64,000 bases of DNA from Kocuria flava (GTDB taxonomy: Bacteria > Actinomycetota > Actinomycetes > Actinomycetales > Micrococcaceae). Shown here piece by piece: positions 18,174-31,123 of the stretch. A program made the translations under genes and the position numbers. Position 1 is the stretch's first letter; each line of letters opens with the position of its first letter. The stretch lies in assembly GCF_001482365.1 (NCBI RefSeq), contig NZ_CP013254.1:1922001-1986000 (forward strand), written 5' to 3'. Under the pieces are notes generated by a model. That model did not search any database and was not told the origin of the DNA. It saw only the letters and a list, made by a program, of their open reading frames with translations.

Positions 18174-18701
18174 GTGACCGAATCCGTGGAGCAGCTCGTC
18201 GAGCGCCTGTGCGCGAAGATCCCCGACCACCCCGAGCCGGGGGTGCTGTTCCGGGACCTCACGCCGCTGTTCGCGGACGCCGACGGGTTCCGGCGCACCA
18301 CCGACGCCCTCGCGGAGGCGTTCCGGGGCCGGTTCGACTTCGTGGCCGGGATCGAGGCCCGCGGCTTCCTCCTGGCGGGAGCGGTCGCCTACGCCTCCGG
18401 CACGGGCATCATCCCCGTGCGCAAGGCCGGGAAGCTGCCGCGGGAGACCTACCGCGAGGAGTACGTGCTCGAGTACGGCTCGGCCGTGCTGGAGATCCAC
18501 ACCGACGACGTCCCGCGCGGCTCCCGCGTGCTCGTGCTCGACGACGTCCTGGCCACCGGCGGCACGCTCGGGGCGACCGCGCAGCTGCTGCACCGGGCAG
18601 GGCTGCACGTCGCCGGCTTCGGGCTGGTCATGGAGCTCACCGAGCTGCGCGGGCGTGCCCGGCTGGGCGGGCACCGGGTCCGGGCCCTCTACCGCGTCTG
18701 A
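18174..18701 (+). CDS. apt: Adenine phosphoribosyltransferase
   Basis: Apt salvages adenine to AMP using PRPP. The 175-residue protein has IPDHPEPGVLFRDLTPLF, the GIEARGFLLAGAVAY segment, RKAGKLPRETYREEY, and the PRPP-binding loop VLVLDDVLATGGTLGA (about 118-133). GTG 18174 is chosen because it sits 7 bases after a -10-like box; an in-frame ATG at 18165 overlaps that box and is less likely. An adenine/adenosine deaminase elsewhere in the window (62333-63343) would compete for the same purine pool. Confidence 0.93.
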   Translation: MTESVEQLVERLCAKIPDHPEPGVLFRDLTPLFADADGFRRTTDALAEAFRGRFDFVAGIEARGFLLAGAVAYASGTGIIPVRKAGKLPRETYREEYVLEYGSAVLEIHTDDVPRGSRVLVLDDVLATGGTLGATAQLLHRAGLHVAGFGLVMELTELRGRARLGGHRVRALYRV

Positions 18702-18714
18702 GCCGCGGGCTCCG

Positions 18715-18731
18715 CGTCGGGGCCCCCGACG
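18715..18731 (+). terminator. Possible terminator of apt
   Basis: An 8-bp inverted repeat (18715-18722 against 18724-18731) lies 14 bases after the stop. It is shorter than other terminators here. Confidence 0.5.
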
Positions 18732-18829
18732 GCCCGGCCGCGGACCCCGGGGCCGCGCCGGCGCTGTGCTTCCGGACACACTGTGACGCGCGGTGCGCCG
18801 ACGGGCCCGGCAACCGGCGCGGGCGTCGC

Positions 18830-18835
18830 TAGAAT
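18830..18835 (+). promoter_or_regulatory. Putative -10 box of the HelD-like gene
   Basis: TAGAAT is a good -10 hexamer about 36 bases before the ATG at 18872, giving a ~30-base leader with GAGGTG as ribosome binding site. Confidence 0.55.
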
Positions 18836-18871
18836 GGATCGCCTGTCCGACCGGGAACGAGGTGTGCACCC

Positions 18872-21130
18872 ATGGCAGAGACCGTCGCCACGACGGCGGC
18901 CGAGCAGCTGGCCGTCGAGCGCGAGTACGTCGCGAGGCTCTACGAGCGGCTGGACGAGCTGCGGGCCGAGAAGACCGAGGAGCTCGCGGCCGTGCGCCGC
19001 AGCCGCTCCAGCGGCAACCACCAGAACCGCTCCGAGCGCGACGCCTTCGCCTCGCACTACGAGGACCGGCTGGCCCAGCTCAACGCCGTGGACCACCGCC
19101 TGGTCTTCGGCCGGCTCGACACCGACGAGGACGAGCGCCGCTACGTGGGCCGGATCGGCCTGGCCACCGAGGACCACCAGCGGCTGATGGTCGACTGGCG
19201 CGCCCGCGAGGCCGCCGCGTTCTACCAGGCCACCGCCCAGCACCCCATGGGGGTGCGGCGGCGCCGCCACCTGATCCTCGAGGGGCGGGAGGTCACCGCC
19301 CTGGAGGACGACGTCCTGGACCCGCAGATGCTCGACGACGAGGGCGTGCTGCACGGCGAGGGAGCCCTGCTGGCGGCCCTGAACCAGAAGCGCACGGGCC
19401 GGATGTCGGACATCGTGGCGACGATCCAGGCCGAGCAGGACCGGATCATCCGCGCGCCCCTGCCCGGGGTGCGGGTCGTGCAGGGCGGGCCCGGCACCGG
19501 CAAGACCGCTGTGGCGCTGCACCGTGCCGCGTACCTGCTCTACGAGCACCGGGAGCGGCTGCGGAAGGCGGGAGTGCTGATCATCGGCCCGTCGTCGTCG
19601 TTCCTGTGGTACATCGAGCGCGTGCTGCCGGCCCTGGGCGAGACGGGCGTCGTGATGTCCTCCCTCGCGGAACTGTTCCCCGGCGTCTCCGCCGTGCCCG
19701 AGCGGGACCCCGAGGCGGCCCGGCTGAAGGCCGGGCTGGAGATGGCCGAGGTCGTGGCCAGGGCCGTCAAGGACCGGCAGAAGGTGCCCGGGGCCGACCA
19801 GGTGCTGCGCGTGGACACCCACCGGGTCACCCTGACCCGCAAGGCGGTCAAGCGGGCCCGCGACAAGGCGCGCGCCACGGGCAAGCCGCACAACGAGGCC
19901 CGGAACACCTTCGTGAAGATCCTGCTGCGCGAGCTCACCGAGCAGCTGGGGGAGCACCTGAACAGCACCAGCGGCAACGTCATGGACCGCTCCTACCTCG
20001 CCGAGGACATCCGCCAGTCCCGGGACGTGCGGGTGGCCCTCAACCTCGCGTGGCTGCCGCTGACCCCGCAGCAGCTCGTGGACCAGCTGCTCAGCAAGCG
20101 CCACTACCTCGAGTCGGCCGCGCCGCACCTGCGCCCCGCCGAGGTCGAGGCGCTGCTGCGCCCGGCCGGCGCCCCCTTCACGGTGGCCGACGTCCCGCTG
20201 CTCGACGAGGCGGCCGAGCTGCTCGGCGACCTCGACGCCGCCGGCGTGCGGGTGCGGGCCGAGGCGGAGCGCGAGCAGCGGCGGTCCGCCGAGAACGCCG
20301 AGCGCGCCCTGCAGAACATGCACCAGAGCCTCGAGGACGTGGGCGTCGACGGCGTCGTCTCCGCCCAGGACCTCACCGCGTTCAACACCGTGACCCCGCA
20401 CCGGATGACGGCGGCGGAGGCGGCCACGGCCGACCGGACGTGGGCCTACGGGCACGTGGTCGTCGACGAGGCCCAGGAGCTCACGCCCATGCAGTGGCGG
20501 GTGCTCATGCGCCGGTGCCCCATGAAGTCCTTCACGGTGGTGGGGGACATCGCCCAGGCCGGCTCTACCGTCGCCGCCCGCAGCTGGGCGGAGTCGCTCG
20601 GACCGTTCGTGGGGGACCGGTTCGCGCTCGAGGAGCTGACCGTCAACTACCGGACCCCCGCCGCGATCGCCCGGGCCGCCGCCGGGGTGGCCCGCGCCGC
20701 GGGCCTGGAGGTCTCCTCCCCGCGGGCGGTGCGCGAGGGCGAGCCCCCCGTGCTCACCCGCGTCGGCGAGGACGGGCTGGTCGAGGGCGTGCTCGAGCAG
20801 GTCCGCGCGGAGCTCGAGGTCGTCGAGGGCGGGCTCGTGGCCGTCATCGCCGCCGAGGACCGGCTGCCCGAGCTCGGCGCCGCCCTCGCCCGGGCCCTGC
20901 CCGGGACCGTCGGGGCCGGGGTGCGCCGGCTCGACCGTCAGGTCGTGGTGCTCTCGGCGTGGGACGCCAAGGGCCTGGAGTTCGACGCGGTCGTGCTCGC
21001 GGAGCCCGCGGCGCTGGTCCACGAGGCCGGCGGCGGTGTCGGCAACCTCTACGTCGCCATGACCCGGCCCACCCAGCGCCTGCGCGTGGTCGCCGCCGGG
21101 GAGCTGCCGGCGGGCCTCCAGCAGGACTGA
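18872..21130 (+). CDS. HelD-like RNA polymerase-associated ATPase (UvrD/Rep-type superfamily 1)
   Basis: This 752-residue protein matches the HelD family, which binds RNA polymerase and uses ATP to clear stalled complexes; related proteins such as HelR protect polymerase from rifamycins. It starts with a long charged coiled-coil-like N-terminal arm (about 10-65) that in the family enters the secondary channel. Next come Walker A VQGGPGTGKTAVALHRAAYLLY (about 202-222), HVVVDEAQELTPMQWRVL as Walker B, GDIAQAG, and the C-terminal SF1 motifs SAWDAKGLEFDAVV and NLYVAMTRPTQRL. Order and length fit the actinobacterial class. It lies directly upstream of tyrS and an rRNA operon. I saw no rifamycin-associated element in its upstream region. 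Confidence 0.87.
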   Translation: MAETVATTAAEQLAVEREYVARLYERLDELRAEKTEELAAVRRSRSSGNHQNRSERDAFASHYEDRLAQLNAVDHRLVFGRLDTDEDERRYVGRIGLATEDHQRLMVDWRAREAAAFYQATAQHPMGVRRRRHLILEGREVTALEDDVLDPQMLDDEGVLHGEGALLAALNQKRTGRMSDIVATIQAEQDRIIRAPLPGVRVVQGGPGTGKTAVALHRAAYLLYEHRERLRKAGVLIIGPSSSFLWYIERVLPALGETGVVMSSLAELFPGVSAVPERDPEAARLKAGLEMAEVVARAVKDRQKVPGADQVLRVDTHRVTLTRKAVKRARDKARATGKPHNEARNTFVKILLRELTEQLGEHLNSTSGNVMDRSYLAEDIRQSRDVRVALNLAWLPLTPQQLVDQLLSKRHYLESAAPHLRPAEVEALLRPAGAPFTVADVPLLDEAAELLGDLDAAGVRVRAEAEREQRRSAENAERALQNMHQSLEDVGVDGVVSAQDLTAFNTVTPHRMTAAEAATADRTWAYGHVVVDEAQELTPMQWRVLMRRCPMKSFTVVGDIAQAGSTVAARSWAESLGPFVGDRFALEELTVNYRTPAAIARAAAGVARAAGLEVSSPRAVREGEPPVLTRVGEDGLVEGVLEQVRAELEVVEGGLVAVIAAEDRLPELGAALARALPGTVGAGVRRLDRQVVVLSAWDAKGLEFDAVVLAEPAALVHEAGGGVGNLYVAMTRPTQRLRVVAAGELPAGLQQD

Positions 21131-21144
21131 CGCCCCCGGTGCCG

Positions 21145-21168
21145 GGGCGCGGGCGCGCGCCCGCGCCC
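21145..21168 (+). terminator. Possible terminator after the HelD-like gene
   Basis: A GC-only palindrome of 24 bases lies between the helD stop and the tyrS -10 box. It could form a hairpin, but such alternating GC runs are common here. Confidence 0.45.
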
Positions 21169-21171
21169 TGG

Positions 21172-21184
21172 TACCTTGGAGGCC
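21172..21184 (+). promoter_or_regulatory. Putative leaderless promoter of tyrS
   Basis: TACCTT (21172-21177) is followed by 7 bases and a GTG at 21185. The intervening GGAGG could also act as a ribosome site from an upstream transcript. Confidence 0.5.
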
Positions 21185-22495
21185 GTGTCCAACGCGATCG
21201 ATCTGAACTCCCAGCACAACGACCCGACCTTCGCCACCGTGTGGCAGGAGCTGACGTGGCGGGGGCTGGTCCACGTCTCCACCGACGAGCAGGCCCTCGA
21301 GCGGGCGCTGTCGGAGGAGACCGTCACCTATTACTGCGGGTTCGATCCGACCGCCGCCTCGCTGCACCTGGGCCACCTCGTGCAGCTGCTGCTGATGCGC
21401 CGGCTGCAGCTGGCCGGGCACCACCCCATCGGCCTGGTCGGCGGCTCCACGGGACTGATCGGCGACCCCCGGCAGACCTCCGAGCGCGTCCTGAACTCCC
21501 GGGAGACCGTGGCCGAGTGGGTCGGGTCGCTGCGGGAGCAGATCCACCGGTTCCTCTCCTTCGAGGGGGACAACGCCGCGGTGATGGTCAACAACCTCGA
21601 CTGGACCGCGCCGATGTCCGCGATCGACTTCCTGCGCGAGATCGGCAAGCACTTCCGGGTGGGGACCATGATCAAGAAGGAGATCGTGGCCAAGCGGCTG
21701 AACTCGGAGGAGGGCATCTCCTACACCGAGTTCAGCTACCAGGTGCTGCAGGGCCTGGACTACCTCTACCTCTACCGCGACCACGGCTGCACCCTCCAGA
21801 CCGGCGGGTCCGACCAGTGGGGCAACCTCACCTCCGGCACCGAGCTGATCCGCAAGGTCGAGGGGGCCGCGGTGCACGCCATCGGCACGCCCCTGATCAC
21901 CAACTCCGACGGCACCAAGTTCGGCAAGTCCGAGGGCAACGCCGTGTGGCTGGACCCGGAGCTGACCTCGCCGTACGCGTTCTACCAGTTCTGGCTCAAC
22001 ACCGCCGACGCCGACGTGGTCGACCGGCTCAAGGTCTTCACGTTCCTGACCCGCGCGCGGATCGAGGAGCTCGCCCAGCAGGTGCGGGACGCCCCCTTCC
22101 GCCGCGAGGCGCAGAAGGTGCTCGCCTGGGAGGTCTGCACCCTGGTGCACGGGACCGCCGCCACCGAGCAGGCCGTCGCCGCCTCCGAGGCCGTGTTCGG
22201 GAAGGGCGAGCTGGCCGGGCTGGACGAACCGACGCTCGCCGCCGTCGCGGCCGAGCTGCCCTCGGTCGTGGTCGGCCGGGAGGAGCTCTCCGTCGTCGAC
22301 CTGCTCGTCGCCACCGGCCTGGCCGAGTCCCGCTCGGCCGCCCGCCGCACGCTCAAGGAGGGCGGCGCCTCGGTGAACAAGGCCAGGATCGAGGGGGAGG
22401 ACGCCGTCATCGACCCGGAGCAGCTGCTCCACGGGCGCTACGCCCTGCTGCGCCGCGGCAAGAAGCACCTGGCGGCGGTCGTCGTCGAGCACTGA
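21185..22495 (+). CDS. tyrS: Tyrosine-tRNA ligase
   Basis: This class-I synthetase charges tRNA-Tyr. The 436-residue protein has CGFDPTAASLHLGHLVQLL with the HIGH-type HLGH motif (about 49-67), the tyrosine-site segment GGSDQWGN, and the KMSKS-type loop as TKFGKSEGNAVW (about 243-254). An S4 RNA-binding domain (SRSAARRTLKEGGASVNKARI) ends the protein. GTG 21185 is chosen because of its distance from the -10 box; the frame extends only three codons further upstream. No T-box leader is present. The strong hairpin after it isolates it from the rRNA operon. Confidence 0.95.
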   Translation: MSNAIDLNSQHNDPTFATVWQELTWRGLVHVSTDEQALERALSEETVTYYCGFDPTAASLHLGHLVQLLLMRRLQLAGHHPIGLVGGSTGLIGDPRQTSERVLNSRETVAEWVGSLREQIHRFLSFEGDNAAVMVNNLDWTAPMSAIDFLREIGKHFRVGTMIKKEIVAKRLNSEEGISYTEFSYQVLQGLDYLYLYRDHGCTLQTGGSDQWGNLTSGTELIRKVEGAAVHAIGTPLITNSDGTKFGKSEGNAVWLDPELTSPYAFYQFWLNTADADVVDRLKVFTFLTRARIEELAQQVRDAPFRREAQKVLAWEVCTLVHGTAATEQAVAASEAVFGKGELAGLDEPTLAAVAAELPSVVVGREELSVVDLLVATGLAESRSAARRTLKEGGASVNKARIEGEDAVIDPEQLLHGRYALLRRGKKHLAAVVVEH

Positions 22496-22516
22496 GCCGG
22501 CCCGTACCGCTCCCGT

Positions 22517-22553
22517 CCCGCCCCGGGGCCTGGTTTGCAGGCCCCGGGGCGGG
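22517..22553 (+). terminator. Terminator of tyrS
   Basis: A perfect 16-bp inverted repeat (22517-22532 against 22538-22553, loop GTTTG) lies 22 bases after the tyrS stop. Confidence 0.88.
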
Positions 22554-22692
22554 CGTGTAATGTTTTCGAAGTCGCAGGGCGGGGCCGAGAGGCCGGCCGG
22601 CGACGAAGCCGCAAAGATCAGCACGGTGAACTCGCCGTGCCTAGTTCATGCGGAGGACCGTTCGCACGGTCCGGAACGGGGTGCACGTCAAG

Positions 22693-22722
22693 TTGACACG
22701 CCGAGAACGGACTGCGTAGGAT
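22693..22722 (+). promoter_or_regulatory. Main rRNA operon promoter
   Basis: A perfect -35 TTGACA (22693-22698) and -10 TAGGAT (22717-22722) are separated by 18 bases. It is the best sigma-70-type promoter in the window, as expected for rrn. Transcription would start near 22729, about 218 bases before 16S. Confidence 0.8.
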
Positions 22723-22818
22723 GATCCAGTCGCAACGGGCCGGGAACGAAGAGTTCACCGGCCGGGCAGCGACGAGAATTCATCTCGGTTTCGGGGTCTA
22801 GTGGCCCGGTTGCCGGTC

Positions 22819-22841
22819 TGTTGTTTGAGAACTCAATAGTG
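22819..22841 (+). promoter_or_regulatory. boxA-like antitermination / processing element in the rrn leader
   Basis: TTGTTTGAGAACTCAATAGT (22821-22840) matches the sequence conserved in actinobacterial rrn leaders around boxA. A related copy, TTGTTTGAGAACTGTATAGT, recurs before 23S. In other actinobacteria this is where NusB/NusE-type antitermination factors act. Confidence 0.7.
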
Positions 22842-22847
22842 TGCCAT

Positions 22848-22858
22848 GTTTGTTGATA
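22848..22858 (+). other. 5' arm of the pre-16S processing stem
   Basis: The 11 bases GTTTGTTGATA can pair with TATCAACGAAC at 24563-24573 beyond 16S (10 Watson-Crick pairs and one G-U). Such stems flanking rRNAs are RNase III substrates. Confidence 0.5.
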
Positions 22859-22946
22859 CCGGATGTTTTTTGTCTGGTTGATGGATCGCTGTGCCCTGCC
22901 TCCGTGGGGTGTGGTGGTCTTGTCGGCCGGGGTTTTGTTTTCTGTT

Positions 22947-28359
<5,413 letters not shown>

Positions 28360-28391
28360 ACAACCCCCACCCCTGGTGGGGCACAGAACAC

Positions 28392-28424
28392 CGCGTCCAC
28401 TATACGGCTCCCAACCAACAACCC
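28392..28424 (+). other. 3' arm of the pre-23S processing stem
   Basis: 28392-28405 is the exact reverse complement of 25007-25020, extended by a G-U and a C-G pair to 25005. A further 9 bases, CAACAACCC (28416-28424), pair with GGGTTGTTG (24988-24996). The two halves lie 3.4 kb apart and would bring both ends of 23S together. Confidence 0.75.
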
Positions 28425-28546
28425 CCGTCCCCGACCCCGTGGTCGGGCAACGGTACGGGAACCACAACTGAATACTCACGAGCAGTCGTGACACGACTTC
28501 CCACCCACCCCGGGCACCCCCCCGCGGGCCGGGCCGCGGAGAACGA

Positions 28547-28665
28547 GTTACGGCGGTCATAGCGTGGGGGAAACGCCCGGTCCCATCCCGAACCCGGAAG
28601 CTAAGACCCACAGCGCCGATGGTACTGCACCCGGAAGGGTGTGGGAGAGTAGGACACCGCCGGAC
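28547..28665 (+). rRNA. rrf: 5S ribosomal RNA
   Basis: This is a ~119-base gene. It shows the closing helix GTTACGGCGG / CCGCCGGAC, the conserved core CCCGGTCCCATCCCGAACCCGG and the loop E/helix IV region CCGATGGTACTGCACCCGG. It lies 187 bases after 23S and is followed by a hairpin terminator. Confidence 0.95.
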
Positions 28666-28680
28666 CACACCAGAAGGGTC

Positions 28681-28710
28681 GAGCCCCCGCACCACACGGT
28701 GCGGGGGCTC
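28681..28710 (+). terminator. rRNA operon terminator
   Basis: A perfect 13-bp inverted repeat (28681-28693 against 28698-28710, 4-base loop) begins 15 bases after 5S. Confidence 0.85.
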
Positions 28711-29062
28711 CCCGCATTAAACCACCCCCACCCGGCACCCACGGGCCCCCGGACCCCCCGGGGGGTGACCACCACAGGCCCCGCCGACCGGGACCGGACT
28801 TCCGCACAGCCCCGCACCCCACGGTCCGGGGGCTCCCTGCCGCCCCCGGACACCGGATTGGGCACCGGACCCGACACAGCACACCGTGCCGGCCCCACCC
28901 GCCACAGGACACCGGACACTGGGCCGGACCCGGCCCGGGACCACCCCGCAGGGACACCGGCGCCCGCGCCAGCCGCACCGACCCCGGCGGGCACATCGTC
29001 CCGACAGCTGCCTTCACCGGTCGCCGTCGGGCATGCCGGTTCCGTTCGTGCAGCGTCCGGCG
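28711..29062. other. C-rich intergenic region without visible genes
   Basis: This ~350-base stretch is very rich in C and A on the plus strand (long CCCCACC and GGACCCCCC runs). I see no gene, repeat family or clear promoter in it apart from the box next to the following gene. Frames through it lack normal codon use. Confidence 0.5.
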
Positions 29063-29074
29063 CAGACTGGTCCC
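29063..29074 (+). promoter_or_regulatory. Putative leaderless promoter of the GyrI-like gene
   Basis: CAGACT (29063-29068) is followed by 6 bases and the ATG at 29075; no Shine-Dalgarno is visible. Confidence 0.4.
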
Positions 29075-29575
29075 ATGGATGACAGCACCCGGCGCCCCGA
29101 CCACCGCGGAACCCCGTCCGGTCCCCGTGTGACCCGGTGTGCGGGCCGGCACACCGCCGTCGTCCGCGGGACGGTGGCGATGGAGGAGCTGCGTCCGTTC
29201 TTCGACGAGGCCTTCCGGGACCTCGGCCGGGCCGTGGCCCGGGGAGAGATCGTTCCGGACGGACCGGCCCTCGCGGTGTACCAGGCCGAACCCGGGCGGA
29301 CCGTGGCGCTGGAGGTCGGGTTCCCCGTCGTGCACCCGGTGGTCCCGTCGGGGAACATCGTGCCGGGACGGCTGCCGGCGGGCCGCGTCGTCGAGCTGGA
29401 GCACCGCGGCGGCTACGACGGGCTCGGCTCCGCCTGGGAGCGGCTGCGCACCTGGGCCCGGGAGCAGGGCGTGGTGCTCGGGGCGCCGCTGTGGGAGGTC
29501 TACGAGACGCAGCCGTCCCCGGAAGCGGATTCCGGGTCGATGCGCACGCGGCTGTGCTGGTCCGTCGCGGACTGA
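29075..29575 (+). CDS. GyrI-like small-molecule-binding domain protein
   Basis: This 166-residue cytoplasmic protein resembles the GyrI-like/AraC effector-binding (SHV) fold. It shows the pattern of an early strand with HTAVVRGTVAMEELRPFF, then EPGRTVALEVGFPV, and the typical GRVVELEHRGGYDGLGSAWERLRTWAREQG segment, with WEVYET near the end. Many such proteins are stand-alone binders or hydrolases of small hydrophobic or cyclopropane-type compounds, or effector domains of regulators. No DNA-binding domain is attached, so the role is unknown. The start at 29075 removes a Pro/Arg-rich upstream extension that has no support. A very long hairpin follows. Confidence 0.78.
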   Translation: MDDSTRRPDHRGTPSGPRVTRCAGRHTAVVRGTVAMEELRPFFDEAFRDLGRAVARGEIVPDGPALAVYQAEPGRTVALEVGFPVVHPVVPSGNIVPGRLPAGRVVELEHRGGYDGLGSAWERLRTWAREQGVVLGAPLWEVYETQPSPEADSGSMRTRLCWSVAD

Positions 29576-29598
29576 GGTCACGGCCGTGCTCCGGTGGG

Positions 29599-29664
29599 AC
29601 GGGCTCCGGGAGCGCAGAGGGCCCCGACCGCACGGTCGGGGCCCTCTGCGCTCCCGGAGCCCGT
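29599..29664. terminator. Bidirectional terminator, 32-bp perfect stem
   Basis: 29599-29630 and 29633-29664 are exact reverse complements, the longest perfect inverted repeat noted in the window. It lies between the convergent GyrI-like and symporter genes. Confidence 0.88.
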
Positions 29665-29686
29665 CGTCCTGCCCGGGCCGAGACGG

Positions 29687-30955
29687 TCAGGAACGGCGGA
29701 GAGGTCCCTCCCCGGCGGTCCCGGTCGCGGAGGGCGCACCGTCGTCGTCCGAGGTGATCACCAGCTCCGGCTCCAGGCCCTCGACCCGGGTGCCGATGAG
29801 CTTCTGCATGATGGTGGCGAGGGCGCCGTCGCCCGTGACGTTCGTGGCCGTCCCGAAGGAGTCGATGGCGATGTAGGTGGCGATCATCAGCGCCACGGCC
29901 GTCTCGTCGAACCCCAGCATCCCCTGGAGCACGCCCACGGCGGCCATGATGGCCCCGCCCGGCACGCCCGGGGCGGCGACCATGGTCACCCCGAGCATCA
30001 GGATGAAGCCGAGGTAGGTCAGGTCGTCCACCGGCATGCCCGTGATCGTCATGATGGCGAGGGAGAACAGGACGATCTTCAGCGTCGACCCGGAGAGGTG
30101 GATCGTGGCCGCGAGCGGGACGACGAACCCCGCGACGGGGCGGCTCACGCCGTTGGCCTGGACGCACCGCAGGGTCACGGGGATCGTGGCCGCCGAGGAC
30201 GAGGTGCCCAGTGCCGTCGCGTAGGCAGGCAGCATGTTCTTCAGGAGCACGAACGGGTTGCGCCGCGTGTAGAGGCCCGCAACCGTGTACTGGAGCAGCA
30301 GCAGGGTGACCGTGAGGACCAGCGCCAGCACCGTCACCGTCAGGAACGTGGTGACGACCGTGAGGATCTGCCCGTTCATCGTCAGCCCCAGGAACATCCC
30401 GAAAATGTACACGGGCAGCAGCGGGATGATGACCAGCTCCACGATCCGCATGATGATCCGGCGCAGGTCGTCCATGCTCCGGTGCAGCGTGTCACCGGGG
30501 ATCAGCGTGATGCCGACCCCCAGGCAGAAGGCGAGCACCAGCGCCGTCATCACCCCGAACACCGGGTCGATCTCGAGGACGAAGTAGCTGCTGAGGCCGC
30601 TCTCCTCGGGGCTGGCCAGGGCCTCGACCGAGCGCTGCCCGCCGAGCAGCCAGGGATACGTGCCGCGCGCCACCAGGTAGGCGACGAGGCCGGCGAAGAC
30701 CGTGGAGCCGTAGGCCAGCGCCGCCGTCAGCCCGAGCCACTTCCCCGCGCCGCGGCCCAGGTCGGCGATCGCGGGGGTCACCAGCCCGAGGATGAGCAGC
30801 GGGATCAGGAAGCCCAGGAACGCACTGAACAGGCCGTTGAACGTGACGAAGACGCGGGCGAGCTCCTCGGGGAAGAACAGCCCGCACACGACGCCCAGGG
30901 CGATCCCGATGAGCACGCGCACCAGCAGGTGGGACGTGAGTGGTTTCTTGGTCAT
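29687..30955 (-). CDS. Dicarboxylate/amino acid:cation symporter (DAACS family)
   Basis: This 422-residue membrane protein has about eight transmembrane helices. It contains the serine-rich hairpin motif ATALGTSSSAATIPVTLRC of the glutamate/dicarboxylate transporter fold and the C-terminal segment SFGTATNVTGDGALATIM near the substrate site. The usual NMDGT sodium-site motif is replaced by HLSGST, so it is a divergent branch. Substrate could be an amino acid or a dicarboxylate; compare the more canonical DctA at 52251. ATG 30955 sits 7 bases after GATAAT on the minus strand, so the mRNA is probably leaderless. A longer antisense-derived frame upstream is rejected. Confidence 0.88.
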   Translation of the reverse strand: MTKKPLTSHLLVRVLIGIALGVVCGLFFPEELARVFVTFNGLFSAFLGFLIPLLILGLVTPAIADLGRGAGKWLGLTAALAYGSTVFAGLVAYLVARGTYPWLLGGQRSVEALASPEESGLSSYFVLEIDPVFGVMTALVLAFCLGVGITLIPGDTLHRSMDDLRRIIMRIVELVIIPLLPVYIFGMFLGLTMNGQILTVVTTFLTVTVLALVLTVTLLLLQYTVAGLYTRRNPFVLLKNMLPAYATALGTSSSAATIPVTLRCVQANGVSRPVAGFVVPLAATIHLSGSTLKIVLFSLAIMTITGMPVDDLTYLGFILMLGVTMVAAPGVPGGAIMAAVGVLQGMLGFDETAVALMIATYIAIDSFGTATNVTGDGALATIMQKLIGTRVEGLEPELVITSDDDGAPSATGTAGEGPLRRS

Positions 30956-30962
30956 GCCCACG

Positions 30963-30968
30963 ATTATC
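30963..30968 (-). promoter_or_regulatory. Putative -10 box of the symporter gene (leaderless)
   Basis: Minus-strand GATAAT lies 7 bases before the ATG at 30955. Confidence 0.5.
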
Positions 30969-31023
30969 CCGTGGGCGGGACGTGGTCCCGACCACGGCAT
31001 CGGGGGCCGCCGCCCGCCTCGCC

Positions 31024-31029
31024 TAGAAT
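31024..31029 (+). promoter_or_regulatory. Putative -10 box of the TPR/HAD/tlyA operon
   Basis: TAGAAT lies about 95 bases before the GTG of the repetitive TPR protein. The leader would be ~87 bases and ends with GAGGAG (31112-31117). Confidence 0.55.
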
Positions 31030-31123
31030 GGGTGCGATCAGAACAGGGGGTCGTTCGGCCGTGGTGGCCGCGATCCGCAACCACGAACGCCACCGGTCCC
31101 CGGTCGGCACAGAGGAGCGGTAC

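Larger units (their letters stand above)
22554..22946 (+). other. rRNA operon upstream and leader region
   Basis: This ~390-base non-coding region carries a possible distal promoter at its left end, two small hairpins (around 22621-22640 and 22654-22671), the main promoter at 22693-22722, a boxA-like antitermination element and the 5' side of the 16S processing stem. Base composition changes from GC-rich to T/G-rich towards the 16S gene. No protein gene is seen. Confidence 0.75.

Noticed and set aside
18702..18871. Rifamycin-associated element upstream of the HelD-like gene
   Set aside because: I looked for the known GC-rich dyad found before rifamycin-response genes and saw no matching inverted repeat next to the promoter.
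21131..21184. T-box riboswitch before tyrS
   Set aside because: The gap is only 54 bases, with no specifier loop or conserved T-box sequence; the transcript seems leaderless.
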